Shown in pieces: positions 44,837 to 56,438 of a stretch of 64,000 nt of DNA. Position 1 is the stretch's first letter, and every line of letters starts with the position of its first letter. The notes beneath the pieces were generated by a model that saw only the letters and a program-made list of their open reading frames with translations, had not been told where the DNA came from and made no database searches. The stretch is from Pisolithus tinctorius (taxonomy: Eukaryota > Basidiomycota > Agaricomycetes > Boletales > Pisolithaceae), in NCBI GenBank assembly GCA_024663395.1, contig JANFAH010000003.1, positions 1,364,001-1,428,000 of the forward strand. The letters are read 5' to 3'. The translations under genes were made by a program, and so were the position numbers.

Positions 44837-46692
44837 ATGAAGTTCGGCGACCTCTTTGGGACCCCCTCGTTGCTGAAAAGTACGTTCAGGACCATTGCCT
44901 CCACCAGATAAACAACTTCCTGATTTGCGCGCTCGTTATCTCGCTTCCAGGGGATTCCAGCCAGTGAGCCAATAAGAGTCAACGCCTCCTGTGTCAGAAC
45001 TCACCCGTATCTGTTTTGCTATCTCCCCCAGATTCGACCGTGGCGATGTCTCGTTTATCATCGTCGCGGGTGCGATGGTATCTTTCATGATACCGGGTTT
45101 AGGTTCGCAACTTTAATTTACCATGTCCTTGCTATCCTGATCCCATTCCAGCTTTCCTATACTCCGGTCTCTCGAGGAGAAAATCTGCTTTGTCCCTGAT
45201 ATGGGCTGTCTCTGCAAGCAATGCCGTCTGTATCTTCCAGTGGTACCTGTGGGGATACTCTCTCGCCTTCTCACCTACTGCCACCAATGGTTTCATTGGC
45301 AATCTTGCCAATTTTGGACTGCTGAACGTGCTCGGCGATCCCTCTCCTGGTTCGCCCCTCATTCCAGATTTGCTTTATAGCTTCTATCAGATGGAATTTG
45401 CCTGTGTGACAGTGGGAATCTTGATGGGAGGTATCGCGGAGCGTGGTCGGGTTCTTCCAGCCATGATATTTACATTCTTCTGGATGACCCTTGTTTACTG
45501 CCCACTGGCTTGCTGGGCTTGGAATATTAACGGATGGGGGTTCAAGTGGGGCGTGTTAGATTATGCAGGTGCGGAGCACTTCCATTTCATAATCTGAGAG
45601 ACGTTAACGTTCTTCCCGCATCAACAGGTGGTGGTCCTGTGGAAATTGGTAGCGGCGTCGCAGGCCTTGCATATGCTTGGGTCCTCGGTCGGCGGCAAGA
45701 CAAGGAGTTGCTTAACTTCAGACCACATAACGTGGCCATGGTGAACCTCGGTACCTTCATTCTCTGGTTTGGATGGCTCGGCTTCAACGGAGGTAGCGCC
45801 TTTGGTGCCAATCTTCGTGCCATAATGGCAATCTGGAACTCCATGATTGCCCCGGCATTTGGCGGCATTGTGTGGTGTCTTCTTGACTATAGATTGGAAC
45901 GCAAGTACAGCATGGTCGGTTTCTGTTCGGGTTCTATCGCTGCTTTGGTTGCTGCGACACCCGCTTCCGGTTACATACACCCGTGGGCATCGGTTATCAT
46001 GGGCATCGTTGCTGGTGCTGTTTGTAATTATGCAACGAAGCGTAAGTCACGGAAACTTCGACAATTGCTGATACTGACAATCCACGCAACCTAGTCAAGT
46101 TCTTGATGAGAATCGACGACGCCTTGGATCTCTTTGCTGAGCATGCCCTTGGCGGCATTATTGGTCTTCTCTTCAATGGTTTTTTCGCTTCGCATTCCAT
46201 CATTGCTCTGGACGGTGTCAACACTAACGTTAACGGAGGCTGGGTCGACCACAACTGGAAGCAACTTTACATCCAATTTGCCTATGTATGCGCGACGTGC
46301 GGATATACATTTGTGGCGACGGCCATCATTGCCAAAGCTATCGACATGGTACCTGGTTTACACCTCAAAACGACACCAGAGGGCGAGTCTGCCGGTCTGG
46401 ATGAGGTTGAGGTGGGTTGCATCTATCTTGCGGCGGAGTTGGAGACGGCTAAGCCGATTACTTCCAGATCGGCGAGTTCGCCAATGATTACATCGAAGTC
46501 CGGAGACACTTCTCCGACTGGTCAGCCTTTGGCGATCGTATGGTTGATTCGGTGGCGTCCGAGATGGGCGGCTTGCCAGATCTCCAGAAGGACGGTCACC
46601 GCCTCCGGTTAGAAGATCCCAACCTCGAGATTATTGAAGAGAAGAACAGTGAAATTGTTGAAGAGCCGCAGCCTATTTCGCAGGAACGTTGA
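44837..46692 (+). CDS. AMT: Ammonium permease (Amt/Mep family), copy 2
   Basis: Exons 44837-44879, 44951-44963, 45032-45102, 45152-45568, 45628-46041, 46095-46411 and 46468-46692 join in exact phase to 499 residues. Exon 2 is only 13 bp. Sequence and intron positions follow copy 1 (19994-21875) closely. Key sites are intact: PGLAFLYSGLSRRKSALSLI, GGIAERGRVLPAM, DYAGGGPVEIGSG (Glu at the first pore site) and FAEHALGGIIGLLFNG (second pore His). The C-terminal tail is IGEFANDYIEVRRHFSDWS-like and differs from copy 1 mainly in its last 30 residues. This is the only gene that survived in the second inverted block. Different substrate affinity or expression from copy 1 is possible but not visible. 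Confidence 0.94.
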
Positions 46693-48085
46693 TGTTGTGG
46701 TTGTTCTATTGGGTCCGGGCAGAAGCCGAGACAAACTTGGTTTCATTGGGTGTTTCCCAAAACTCCTGGCAATTTTGCGGTTCAGTGATACCTCGCATCA
46801 CATACAACTTAATATATGATTTGCTTATTATCTCGGTGCACTTCTTCTGTATTTCAACTGTGTGTTCCAAGTATTGTACCTCCTTTGCCCTTGAAGGGCA
46901 CCTCGAAGCGTTCAGGATGAGCTACGAACGTTGCAACCGTATTTTCTTGCGGACTACCGGTGTCATGTCTCGAGGTTGAAATTGAAAGGTGATGTACGCC
47001 TTCATGGTGGTTGTAACAGTGAGGGGTGTTACTGATACAGAGCCGAACGACAATTGCAAATTCTTTCCGCTGCGATCGGCATACGCTCTATGCTATTTGC
47101 TCGCCGGGAGCAACCACACTTTGTACTGCAATATTCATCGATACCTATGCATACGAATAGGCCTAAAATCAAGTCCACCGCCCACCAGTTTTATGGGACA
47201 TGCGTGATGGACTTGGGAGGGATGCTGGTTGTTACTACAACTATACGATTTACACTCTCATCATGCCTGCTCTTCAACTTGTCTGGGAGTCAAGCTAGCA
47301 CTCAGTGTCGCGTCCGTCAGTACGTTTAGGGGCCTTCAGACCTTACTTAGTCCATATCATTGTTGACGCTGCACGCGTCAACGTTATTACAGCTGTTTTC
47401 GAAACGGTATCGAAAACTTACTGGTTGAGAATCTCAGTGCTCGGCAAGGATTCACGTTCAGCAGGTTCTCCTGGTTGAGAATGAGCGGGTGGATGTGGCG
47501 AGAGCTGGATTTTGGTCCCTGTTTCTGGGTTTGACTAGGCTAACCCTCCTGAGCTAACCTGAGAGATCAGGGGCGTCTTTGGGAGTTGCGGTCGTCCATC
47601 TCATTCTTCCACAGAAATACACACATGACAAGCTGTGGAGTGTTGGTAGGCCGGTGTGTGTGGTAAGTTGGTGTGAACGGAGCACAGAAGAAGACAGGAG
47701 TTGGGACGAGGCAAATGAATGGAAAGGACATCCCGCTTATGGGCCATTGATGCAGAGAGCCTCAACATCAGCATTCAAGATATCGGGGTCAATGCCGTCA
47801 TTGGTGGAATGAACATACTGGACGATGACGGTGAGAGAAGGACCTCTCTGAGTCTTGGCTCTTAACCCATTCTTTACTGTAAAAGCAGTGATTTTGTGAT
47901 TTGCAAGAGTAATCGCACGAGACAGGCACCCCGTGGTGGCGCGGAAATAACTGCCGAATTGAGTCCGTCCCGAGACAATTACATAATATTCGCACTTCGC
48001 CAACTGCATCAAAGGCGCGTCTGTTCATGTTCATTCTTCTTCGCGGTGTATCATATCTGCGTTTAGCTGCAATATCTTGAAGGTT
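46693..48085. other. 1.4-kb stretch without a secure gene
   Basis: A minus-strand frame at 47737-48012 (YYVIVSGRTQFGSYFRATTG...) has coding-like composition but no family and no clear start. It could be the last exon of an orphan gene or a remnant. CTGGTTGAGAAT occurs twice near 47421-47480. Nothing else was recognised. Confidence 0.35.
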
Positions 48086-48089
48086 ATGC

Positions 48090-48292
48090 TTTTGAAGCGT
48101 TCAAAAGCCGCTGCGATTTCGTCCACCCTGTCTACTCACTTTCGCGAGCGTGTCTCACTTCAGCTGAAGTCGTCAAGGTGCCCCAGATATGGCAGATTCA
48201 ATATCCGAGGGCACCCTCAAGTATTGGTTGAAAAAAATCCGTGACACTTTCGAGGCCAACAAAGACGGAGATGGACAAAGTAAGAACTGGTA
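48090..48292 (+). pseudogene. KGD2: Decayed 5' fragment of KGD2 (2-oxoglutarate dehydrogenase E2)
   Basis: Reads SVQKPLRFRPPCLLTF... SAEVVKVPQ, then after a small length change MADSISEGTLKYWLKKI RD TFEANKD. This is the transit-peptide end and first half of the lipoyl domain of dihydrolipoyl succinyltransferase (family pattern VVKVPxMAESISEGTL). Two extra bases (AT, near 48188) shift the frame between VPQ and MADS. The lipoyl-lysine half (ETDKI) and everything after it are missing; the match ends at a GTAAGA donor-like site. It is a broken gene fragment whose intact parent is outside the window. Confidence 0.8.
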
Positions 48293-48340
48293 ATAAAGTA
48301 GTTATCGAGCAGATATATACACACAGAGTTCCCGGAATGC

Positions 48341-50340
48341 CTAACAATCCCAGCCAAGTACGAAATCATCAGAACCTCCATCGTGTCCCGGGTTTCCCTC
48401 ACTAGTCTCGGGGCCAGAAAGCTGTGAGCCACATATACCGCTGCCAAATTCTTCGTGCAATAAGAGGTCAACAACGTTGCGCGACGCAATAGTTTCAGTT
48501 TCCATCGTGGATATGAACCTGCGGTGGGGACCTGAAGTAAGTATACCCGAATACTGTAAGGGAAACATATGACGCACAGTTCGAAGGCGTTCACGTAGTA
48601 GAACCCTTGTTCAAGCCTCACAGGGGGGAACTTGGTGGTAGGCGGTAGAACGGGGTAAGCGTCCCACTGAGGTAGACTTATTAAACTTCGAGTACTGTGC
48701 ACAGGAAGAGACCAACCTCTTTCCGATAAACCCACCCAACGTGCCCGAATACTTTCTCCAGCCATTCATCAGTGATACGCTCTTTGGAGAATATTTTGAC
48801 TTTCCACTCTGGTTTCTCGTCTGCGCTTCCAGGAGCTCTCTGAATTCGTCCATGGACGGAAATGGAATTAAATTCCGGTTCCACACCGCCGGCGCGTGCA
48901 CCCTCGTGTGTGGTGAGTATCACCTTTGGAACTTTTTCGCCGGGTGATAAACCGAAGTAGGTTGGGTTTGTGCTCTCGGATCTCGTAGTCAGTAGCGTGA
49001 CGTGGAGATGAACGTAGGGTTGCGGAGGAATGAGTTCGGCGAGATCAGAGACAACACTAATATTAGTCTGGTGGAAAGGAGCGGCCAAGATGACAGCCTT
49101 GTAAATTCGGGAACCAGAAGAAGTGTGGAGGATCCAACGTGATGACCCCGGGACGCGTAGAATGTCTCGGACCTACGGGAGACGTTTTCTAGGAAGACAA
49201 CCCTAGCATAGCTGAAGGACACATACCTCGGTATTTAGATAAACATTGGCGCCAGAGTGCTTCAGGAAATTTTCAAATATGAGGAAGTTCCCATCGCGGA
49301 CGCCAGATGCACCGGTGGCTGCCAAAGAGCAAGTGCCTTCCAAAGCGTGGATTTTGTCCACGTCCTACATACATGCTGAGCACCAGTGTCGCCTGCCGAT
49401 AATCAGTGGCGCGGAGACTTACCTGTCCATAATTAACCCGAGTAGCAGCCTCGACCATTTCTCTTGACCACTTCTCCGCAACGCCCTTCGAAGAAAGATA
49501 TTCGAGAGTCGTACTATTTACAAAGTCGGTCCAATTCATCTTCTCGACGAGGTCCGCAATGTCATCCCAACGATGTGATGTCGCTGTATATAACGAGAGA
49601 TACTCCGCGATCATATTCTTTACACTTCAGGGCCGATCGTCATCGAGTCGCAAGTGATGACAACGATATTGTACTCACATGGACTGCGTTTTCACTGGCG
49701 CTGAATAACCATAACGCCACAATACCTTGAACGTAGTCCACCAGCTCTTAGTATAAGTGCCCTCATTCAGCTGGTGAAGCCTCTCAGCGAGACTGTCAAA
49801 CTTGCTGGTATAGATTACATACTACGATGTCGAATTTCTGTCCGTCCCATAAGCCGGTGTCGGAGAATTCGTCGATGAAATCCTTTAGGGTCAGATTGAA
49901 CTCCTTGGCTGCCCTCATCAAGTTTTTGTTTGCGTCAACAAAGATTGAAGCTCCAAGCTCCATTGGGGCGAGCGTGGTGTCATTATAAGGGTATACAATA
50001 GTGCTGCCTGGATAACGGAGAGCGATGAGGATGCTACCCTAGAAACACTCGAAGGGATCTACAAGCACTCACGTCCACCTATGTATGATGCACGTTCGTA
50101 CACGTCTATTTCTACATCGATGCCAAATCTTTCTTTGGCTTTAGAGATCCAGAAAGCAGCAGAAGATCCTGCGGCACCTGCACCGACGATAGCGATTCTT
50201 GGGGTAACCTGAGGTGCTACTTGGTTGTCCGTGAGGACATCGACTTTCTGTTTGAAGAAGGGTAGCTTGAAGGGAAGCTGGAGACAAACAACCGAAGTTG
50301 CCAATAACGAATACACCGCGACCTTCGTTAGCAAAGACAT
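48341..50340 (-). CDS. Prenylcysteine oxidase-like flavoprotein
   Basis: FAD-dependent thioether oxidase family (PCYOX1), which cleaves prenylcysteines released from degraded prenylated proteins in lysosome/vacuole. Minus strand, ATG at 50340, stop at 48341-48343. The N-terminus MSLLTKVAVYSLLATSVVCL is a signal peptide. The FAD loop follows at RIAIVGAGAAGSSAAFWISK, then ERASYIGGRSTIVYP after a spliced junction, and ASIFVDANKNLMRAAKEFN. C-terminal family blocks are EWLEKVFGHVGWVYRKE, FYYVNAFE and STMETETIASRNVVDLLLHE. It has at least six introns of 50-60 bp. The downstream KGD2 fragment is on the other strand and unrelated. Confidence 0.9.
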
Positions 50341-50689
50341 GGCGGTCGTCGTCGTCGTCAGCAGACGTCTAACGAGTGATGGGCGTGCACAGGTGTCCAA
50401 ATACCTACAAACAAATATCTGAGGTCATTAATTCATTCAAATAGACTTGGCTGCACTACCCTGCCCTAATACTATCCTTATAGGCAGACCAGGGATTTGG
50501 AAGGACTGGGCACGTCGTACGTGTCAGTGACTCTAATAAATTGTGGCATATGGGTTTCCCTTCCTGTGTTTGATCTACACGGTGTAGCGAAGCCGCTTTC
50601 CCATTTAATTGGAAGAAGCACAACGTCTTTTCCACGTCTCTTCTTAAGCCAACCAACGACGGTGGATCCCCCCCCCAGGCCGGACAGTG
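50341..50689. promoter_or_regulatory. Divergent region, flavoprotein / F-box gene
   Basis: 349 bp between two start codons read outward. A C-run (CCCCCCCC, about 50669-50677) lies just before the F-box start. No known site was recognised. Confidence 0.35.
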
Positions 50690-52354
50690 ATGAAGCGTAG
50701 AAATGGGATCCAATCTCTGTCGCCAGAGATCATCGAACACGCCCTGATACATTGTCACCCCCGAGACGTGGCAGCTTTCTCTCAGACCTGCCGTGCTGCC
50801 CGCCAGCTCGTGTACCACAACAAAGATCAGTACCTCTGGCGCCAACTTTTTCTCTCTTGCCCGTTCGATGACCCTGGCAAAGCAATTCAGGGGCTTCATG
50901 GGTCCTTCGACTGGAAAGGCGAACTCCAGCGAAGGGTCTGTGCAGAGATGATGGCCCATTCACCCCGTGCTACAGCTGAAGAATTGACGGGTGCCCTCGA
51001 AACATTTCTTAATGTCGTGCGCACGGCATCTCCTGTCACACAAGGATACGAGCGGGTTCCCTCGCAGAGCTTGTTATGGGTCGTCGACGTACTGCAATCC
51101 AGCAACATGTTACACACTCCTTTGTTTGACCACTACAATACGTCCCAGAATCTCGCCCACCTGCGATCCTATCTTGCTCTCACTCTGGATGATTACGACA
51201 ACGATGACGACCTGTGTGGTATTGAGTGGACGAAAGTATTGCGGACCAAAAGTCGCTGCTACGTGTACGATCTCAGCAACTATTGCAGGGAGAATGATTG
51301 GGGCCCATTCCGGAAAAATGGACGTGTCAATTGGGTTCATGTGGAGAGTATCATAAATGTTTTGTTGTCAAATCTGGCGGAGTCGTCCGAACCGTCTCAG
51401 ATGGACATAAGGCCCCCCTGCGGACTGGAAGCGACACGGGCATACTCTGCGCCAGGCGCGACAGCTCGTAATCCAAAGGATTGGGCAGGGGTTGAAGGGA
51501 CCTGGGCACGATACATTTCGTTCTTGGACCACCGGTGAGCGTGCCTCATATATGTTAGATCATTGGAAAGTTGATCCGTTGATGTCTGCATAGCGATTTA
51601 TATGGTAAGCCATTACGAACCTGTGGTGGTGTTGACTAATTTCCTTTCGCCAGCGTTCAACGTAAATTCCATTCGAGCCATTTCTTGCCACCGGCTGACA
51701 TGCTTTGGGTAGGCCACTACGAGGAATTTCCGTCTGGACGGTGGTGCTTTCTTCGACAGAGCACGCTACGGGGAAGCCACTTTCTTAGTTGACCTCAATT
51801 TATACATCATAGAGCCAGACTCCATCCCAGACTATTATACTCTGGAGAGATTTCCCGAGTCCGATAATCCTCTTTATCCTACTCTGTACTTCTCTGGGAC
51901 ATCCATTGGTATTCAAGGAAACGAAAACCAAATTATCGGATCCGTGTACATGAACGAAGACGGAGTGGTGCGGTGGCGATTCGTGAGTACAATTGTTATC
52001 CTATTGCTTAGGATATAAGCTTTACGCACTTGAATCCAAGGCCTCTGTGTATAATAACCACTCGCGATGGAGGTGATTGTCCGACGAATTCTCGCTATCT
52101 AGCTAAATGCTCACCTTGTCTTCAGCTCAGAGGGAGTTCAAGTGGGAAGCATAGCTAGTGCAGCTGGCGTCGTCGGATCGTGGACGAGTGTGTATCACGA
52201 ACATGGCACGTTACTTCCTTCCATGCTCCCTCCCTAACTAACCATGCAATTTTTAGCGGACCCTGTTGGTAAGAATGCAGACCTTCAGTTATTTGCGTCA
52301 CCATGACACTTGTCAGGTCCGTTCTGGCTCTGGAAAGTATCCAACCCAGCGTAA
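50690..52354 (+). CDS. F-box protein, Agaricomycete family, with micro-exons
   Basis: Eight exons join in exact phase to 431 residues: 50690-51534, 51594-51604, 51654-51661, 51713-51982, 52041-52072, 52126-52205, 52257-52268 and 52317-52354. Three exons are 11, 8 and 12 bp. The start MKRRNGIQSLSPEIIEHALI and HPRDVAAFSQTCRAARQLVY is a clear F-box, the Skp1 contact of SCF ubiquitin ligases. The rest follows a family common in mushrooms: YISFLDHRDLYAFN, YPTLYFSGTSIGI, GSVYMNEDGVVRWRF, SSEGVQVGSIASAAGVVGSW and the end DPVGPFWLWKVSNPA. The intron after YHEH starts GCACGT, a GC-AG intron. Target unknown. Confidence 0.88.
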
Positions 52355-54476
52355 TCAAGCCATGACTCAGATCTAGTTTATGACCGCAATGATCTAACTC
52401 ACGATTTTTCTGCTAACGCTCCAAGTAATCATGTCTAAATATCATTGCGTGTACGCTCGATATTCTTCACGAAGGAGAGATATTGAATGGTCATAATACG
52501 CAGTAAATTTTCTCTACTTGAAACGGATAACATGCCTTCCCTACTGTCACCCATTAGATATATAACACTGAAGTAGGGGGGAATGAGGGACAGGAGGAGG
52601 TAACGACGAATACAGCGACGATAACAACTGAATCTGCCTACTCCAACACCATTCGACATCACTAGAATCTTCGGTATGGAAGGAAAACTCGGGATCACTT
52701 GCTGAAGCCTCTTCGTAAGGGATCTCGGAGTCACCCTAGGTAGAAACCCCCACGTGGCTAGGGTGTGGAGCCTCGGAACTGCAATCTTGAGGTCCCTGAT
52801 GGTTTACACTGCCTGCCTGTGGGTATATACTGATGGCGGGAATTGCGACTTCCGCACGGATGGCAGATATTCCTTGTTTTCGATGGGTGGCGCGTTCTAC
52901 ACGGATGTGGTCCGTCGGGGTTTCCGAGTCTGTGCGGGTAAGTTGTTACTATCCGTCTGCGCCTCCTTATGTTATTTATAACTGCCGTTGTGGGTTGTGT
53001 TTCTTTTGCGGCGATGTCAGCGACTACGGTGTTTAGCTTCTTGGCGTTGTCCGAGGGTCAGTGTGTCCAAATTACGAAGGCAGATGGGTCTGCCACCCTC
53101 CTCACTAACCCTGTCGTCGTCGAATTCGGCTGCGTCGGCAAACTTGGGCATGCACTCTGGGAGGCCTTTCTAGGTTCTTCGACGACAAGTCCTTCATTAC
53201 ACCTCGCCCCTACATCTACAGCTATGTGTAAAGAGTGGGATGCTGAGAAAGTCCGCAAGGTGGTGGACGTTGAGCCTGCACAAAAATGTCGTACCGCCTG
53301 TTCCGTCGGCATCGGTATCCTCTTCATCAGCCCAGCAGCCGAAGGCGTTTGAGTACCCGTGACTGCCCTCGACGACGAACGTCGGTGTACAATGCCAGAC
53401 GGAGACCAATGGAGTGCACGAATTGCGAGGCGAGACACCGTCAGTTTTATTGTGAAAATTGGTGATTTTCGACGACAAACCCAACATTTTGCCAAAGATC
53501 GGGATGAGCAGGTCACCCGTGCAACGACAACCGCCATACCGACCCAGCCCTACGGGGCTTACTCGTACAACTACACAACACCTTATTGCCCCGGTTATCA
53601 ATATCATAACGCTCCCCAAAACCCACAACTCCATGCTTACACCCCGTGGACATAGGCTCATCAGGGCAGACACAAGTAGGTTCCCAACATTACCGTACGA
53701 GGCAACAACAGTACTCCCATTCGTAGTACCAGTACATCCTTCAAACCCAGATCACCGCTGCTGCTGGCGCAACAGCTTCTATTTTTCAGACTGGCACGCC
53801 CCAACCCACGCCAACCCTGCCTACCACGTATGCTAGTTCCTTGAATCTTCAGTGCTAACGCATAAACGCCCGCTGAGCGTGCAGTTGCAGACGCGGTGCT
53901 AGGTGCCGGGACTCTGGTGGTTACTGCGAAGGTCGTATACGTGCCAACAGCATGGCCCGCAGGAACCGTATGGGTCATGCAGCTGCATGTGTGCGGTCTG
54001 TGATGTCGCCCACTATACAGACTCCCGGCGACTGGGACATGGCCCACAGGATACGGATCTGCGAGGTATTCCGGGCCGTACCAAGCGACAGGTCGCCGCT
54101 GCAGCCATGACGTGACACTTGTAGTAAACCATTTGACGTCAGCAACTTGGAGGGAAGTACCATCCATTGGGACGGGACTGGTCGTGGAATGCCAATGAGT
54201 TGTAGAATGGCACACATGAATACAGTCCTATCCAAGCTCACATCGATCGAGCGTTCAAGTTTTTGCCTCCGAGGGTGACCACTCCGAAGTGAGCCAGAAC
54301 CCTGATGGGGAGAAGAATTCCGATTAACACTAGTCCGGGTCCGTAATTACAGAAGTTTGAATCGAAGGAAAATAACCCAAAGCATAGTACATATACACGA
54401 CAGCCAACGTTGACAGCATATGCAAAATGAAAATAGCTGCAATACAGTGCTCATGCTCATGCGCCATCATGATTCC
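52355..54476. other. 2.1-kb stretch without a secure gene
   Basis: Overlapping frames on both strands (52969-53352 plus, 53661-54215 minus) have no recognised motif. The plus frame has a hydrophobic start (MLFITAVVGCVSFAAMSATT). A perfect inverted repeat CACCCTAG/CTAGGGTG (52732-52739 and 52758-52765) encloses 18 bp. A Pro/Thr-rich plus-strand piece TGTPQPTPTLPTTYAS (about 53790-53837) resembles secreted-protein linkers. A secreted or membrane orphan gene with several introns is possible but unproven. Confidence 0.35.
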
Positions 54477-56438
54477 TCATACAAGCTCCACGAAATTGGC
54501 CGGAAAGATGCCTTCCTTGCCATTAACTTTCCCGGTCCACCTGTAAACAGTCACCACAACCAGTGGAGTCGTCAACTGAAGTACGACAAAAAATAAAGAT
54601 GACTTACCAGTCGTCCGTGCTATCGCTCTTACGAGTGACAACGATAACGTCTCCTTTCGAGAAAGTAAGATCACCAGCCTACCCTCCACCAGATCAGGAA
54701 GAAAGTTTAGCCCAACGAGAAAGCGATCACGCAAACAAACACACACGCACCTCGACGGCATGAAAGTTAAAAAGCGCAATAGCGCGAGCGACTCCCTCCT
54801 GAGGAGAAAGTGGTTGAGTCAGTTCTCGCTTAGCATCGATGACAAACGGCTGCTCGAGACCATCCGCTGCTTTTCCAACAGGAAGAGAATTCTGATAATG
54901 CGGAGGAACATCAGAAAATGGGTCATCATAATTCGGCACAGTGTTTGGCGGTTGATGCGTGGTGAAGGGAACACTAAGTGAACGGTAATGTGAAACTGCC
55001 AGTCCCCCAATGAAAAAAAGTCTCGTAATCAAGTAAGGAAGACGCACGATCATTGCCAGATGTTGATCCAATGTGCCGCCCATCCAAGCTAATGCTCTGC
55101 GAAGCGCGATGTCGATCCAAAGGGCGAGACGACAACGTCGAGTCAAAAGTCTCGGGAGGAGGGCCCAAGTCACCGGTGGTGTCAGAGTACGAGCTATAAT
55201 CATTTGACGTGACCCAGTGTCGTGGAGGGAACTCTAGACCTTTCTTCTTGCCAAAAAGCGAAGAACGCTGACGTCCTCCTGTGGGTGTGACCTGAGGTGA
55301 GGCAGGTTTACCGCCGGGAACCGTAGTACCACCACTGATATCAAACGGGTATGAAGATGGTTCATCAACACGGTCATCGATCCATCTTCTCGTTCCCGGA
55401 ATGCCAGTACACGCTTCGAGAGTCCTGACTAGGGAAGACGCCCACTCTGGACGAGGAACGGCACCACTAAGAAGCATCTTAGCCGTGACATCTTGTTTGT
55501 ACGCAAGCGCATTGGCATCCTGGCGCTGGACGATGACAGACCCTTCGACGGAGATTCCTCCGAAGAGCCCCCTTGTCTTTGAGTAGCTGTACCTAAAGAG
55601 AGTTCGATATATTATATCGAGCAACACGCGCAGTGATGATACTACAATACGTACATTGCAGCAACTTTTCCACTAGAGTTTACGGAACCAAGTGCTTCGC
55701 CGTTGCGGCCTAGAGGCCCAATGGCGACACTCAGATTTCCACCAAGCGTCAACGACCCGGAAGACATGAACGATTTCTAACGTTTCATAAAATCCGTTTA
55801 GATGAGTTTCGTCCGCATACATGTGTTACCGACACCTACAACTGCCTGGGTATGGACTGTCAGTTAGGTGAGTTCGTGGCGCAGACATTGATGGAAACTC
55901 ACAGAAGTTGAGTTAAGGATAATCAAGAAATCCGTCAATTCTGCACCAACCTGGCCTCCTACACCCAAACCAGCACATCCAATTGCACTGGGGGCAGACC
56001 AGTCTGGAAAAAAATGTGAGATCGTTTGGATGGGGCTAGTACAGAACTGAAGAGGAAGGGACCTACTTCCATCACCTAACTTTGCGATGACGATGCCAGT
56101 GCCGGCCCTGGCTGAGAATAAGAACCCGGCCTTGAAGACAGTAAATATAGCAAATCCTTTGGCATTCTCAAGTACGTTTCGCGGGATGACCTATGTAGTA
56201 GCAAAAGAGCGTTAGCAATGGATCTTGCAATAAAAGCGAGCCCACACGAACGCCATCGAGACCATTATTCTTACTGTCGACGAAGGAGCTAACTGCAAGA
56301 GACGTGTGTCACGAGTGTCTGCTTATTATGACGTATGTGTGAGAGAGAGATGGGTGGGCTCTCTGACTTACAGATTCTGGCTGCTTTCTCGCATTCCTTG
56401 GGCAGTGTTTGTGGTAGGGCAGTATTTATAAGCTTCAT
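54477..56438 (-). CDS. YSC84: SYLF-SH3 actin-patch protein (Ysc84/Lsb3 family)
   Basis: Binds phosphoinositides and actin through its SYLF domain and Las17/WASP partners through SH3, at endocytic sites. Minus strand, ATG at 56438 (MKLINTALPQTLPKECEKAA), stop at 54477-54479. The SYLF domain is spread over short exons: IPRNVLENAKGFAIFTVFKA, GFLFSARAGTGIVIAKL, SAPSAIGCAGLGVGGQVGAE, MSSGSLTLGGNLSVAIGPLG and YSYSKTRGLFGGISVEGS. A Ser/Pro-rich linker comes next, then the SH3 domain (AIALFNFHAVEAGDLTFSKG, DDWWTGKVNGKEGIFPANFV). About seven introns. Together with the BAR-SH3 gene at 13.5 kb this is the second endocytic SH3 protein in the window. Confidence 0.93.

Noticed and set aside
45570..45627. 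Divergent AEHFHF insert in the permeases
   Set aside because: It is intron sequence: GTGCGG...ACAG removal restores the family block DYAGGGPVEIGSG in both copies.
53661..54215. 184-codon minus-strand frame
   Set aside because: No family, low-complexity Thr/Ser/Pro composition, and competing frames on the other strand; could not be supported as a gene.
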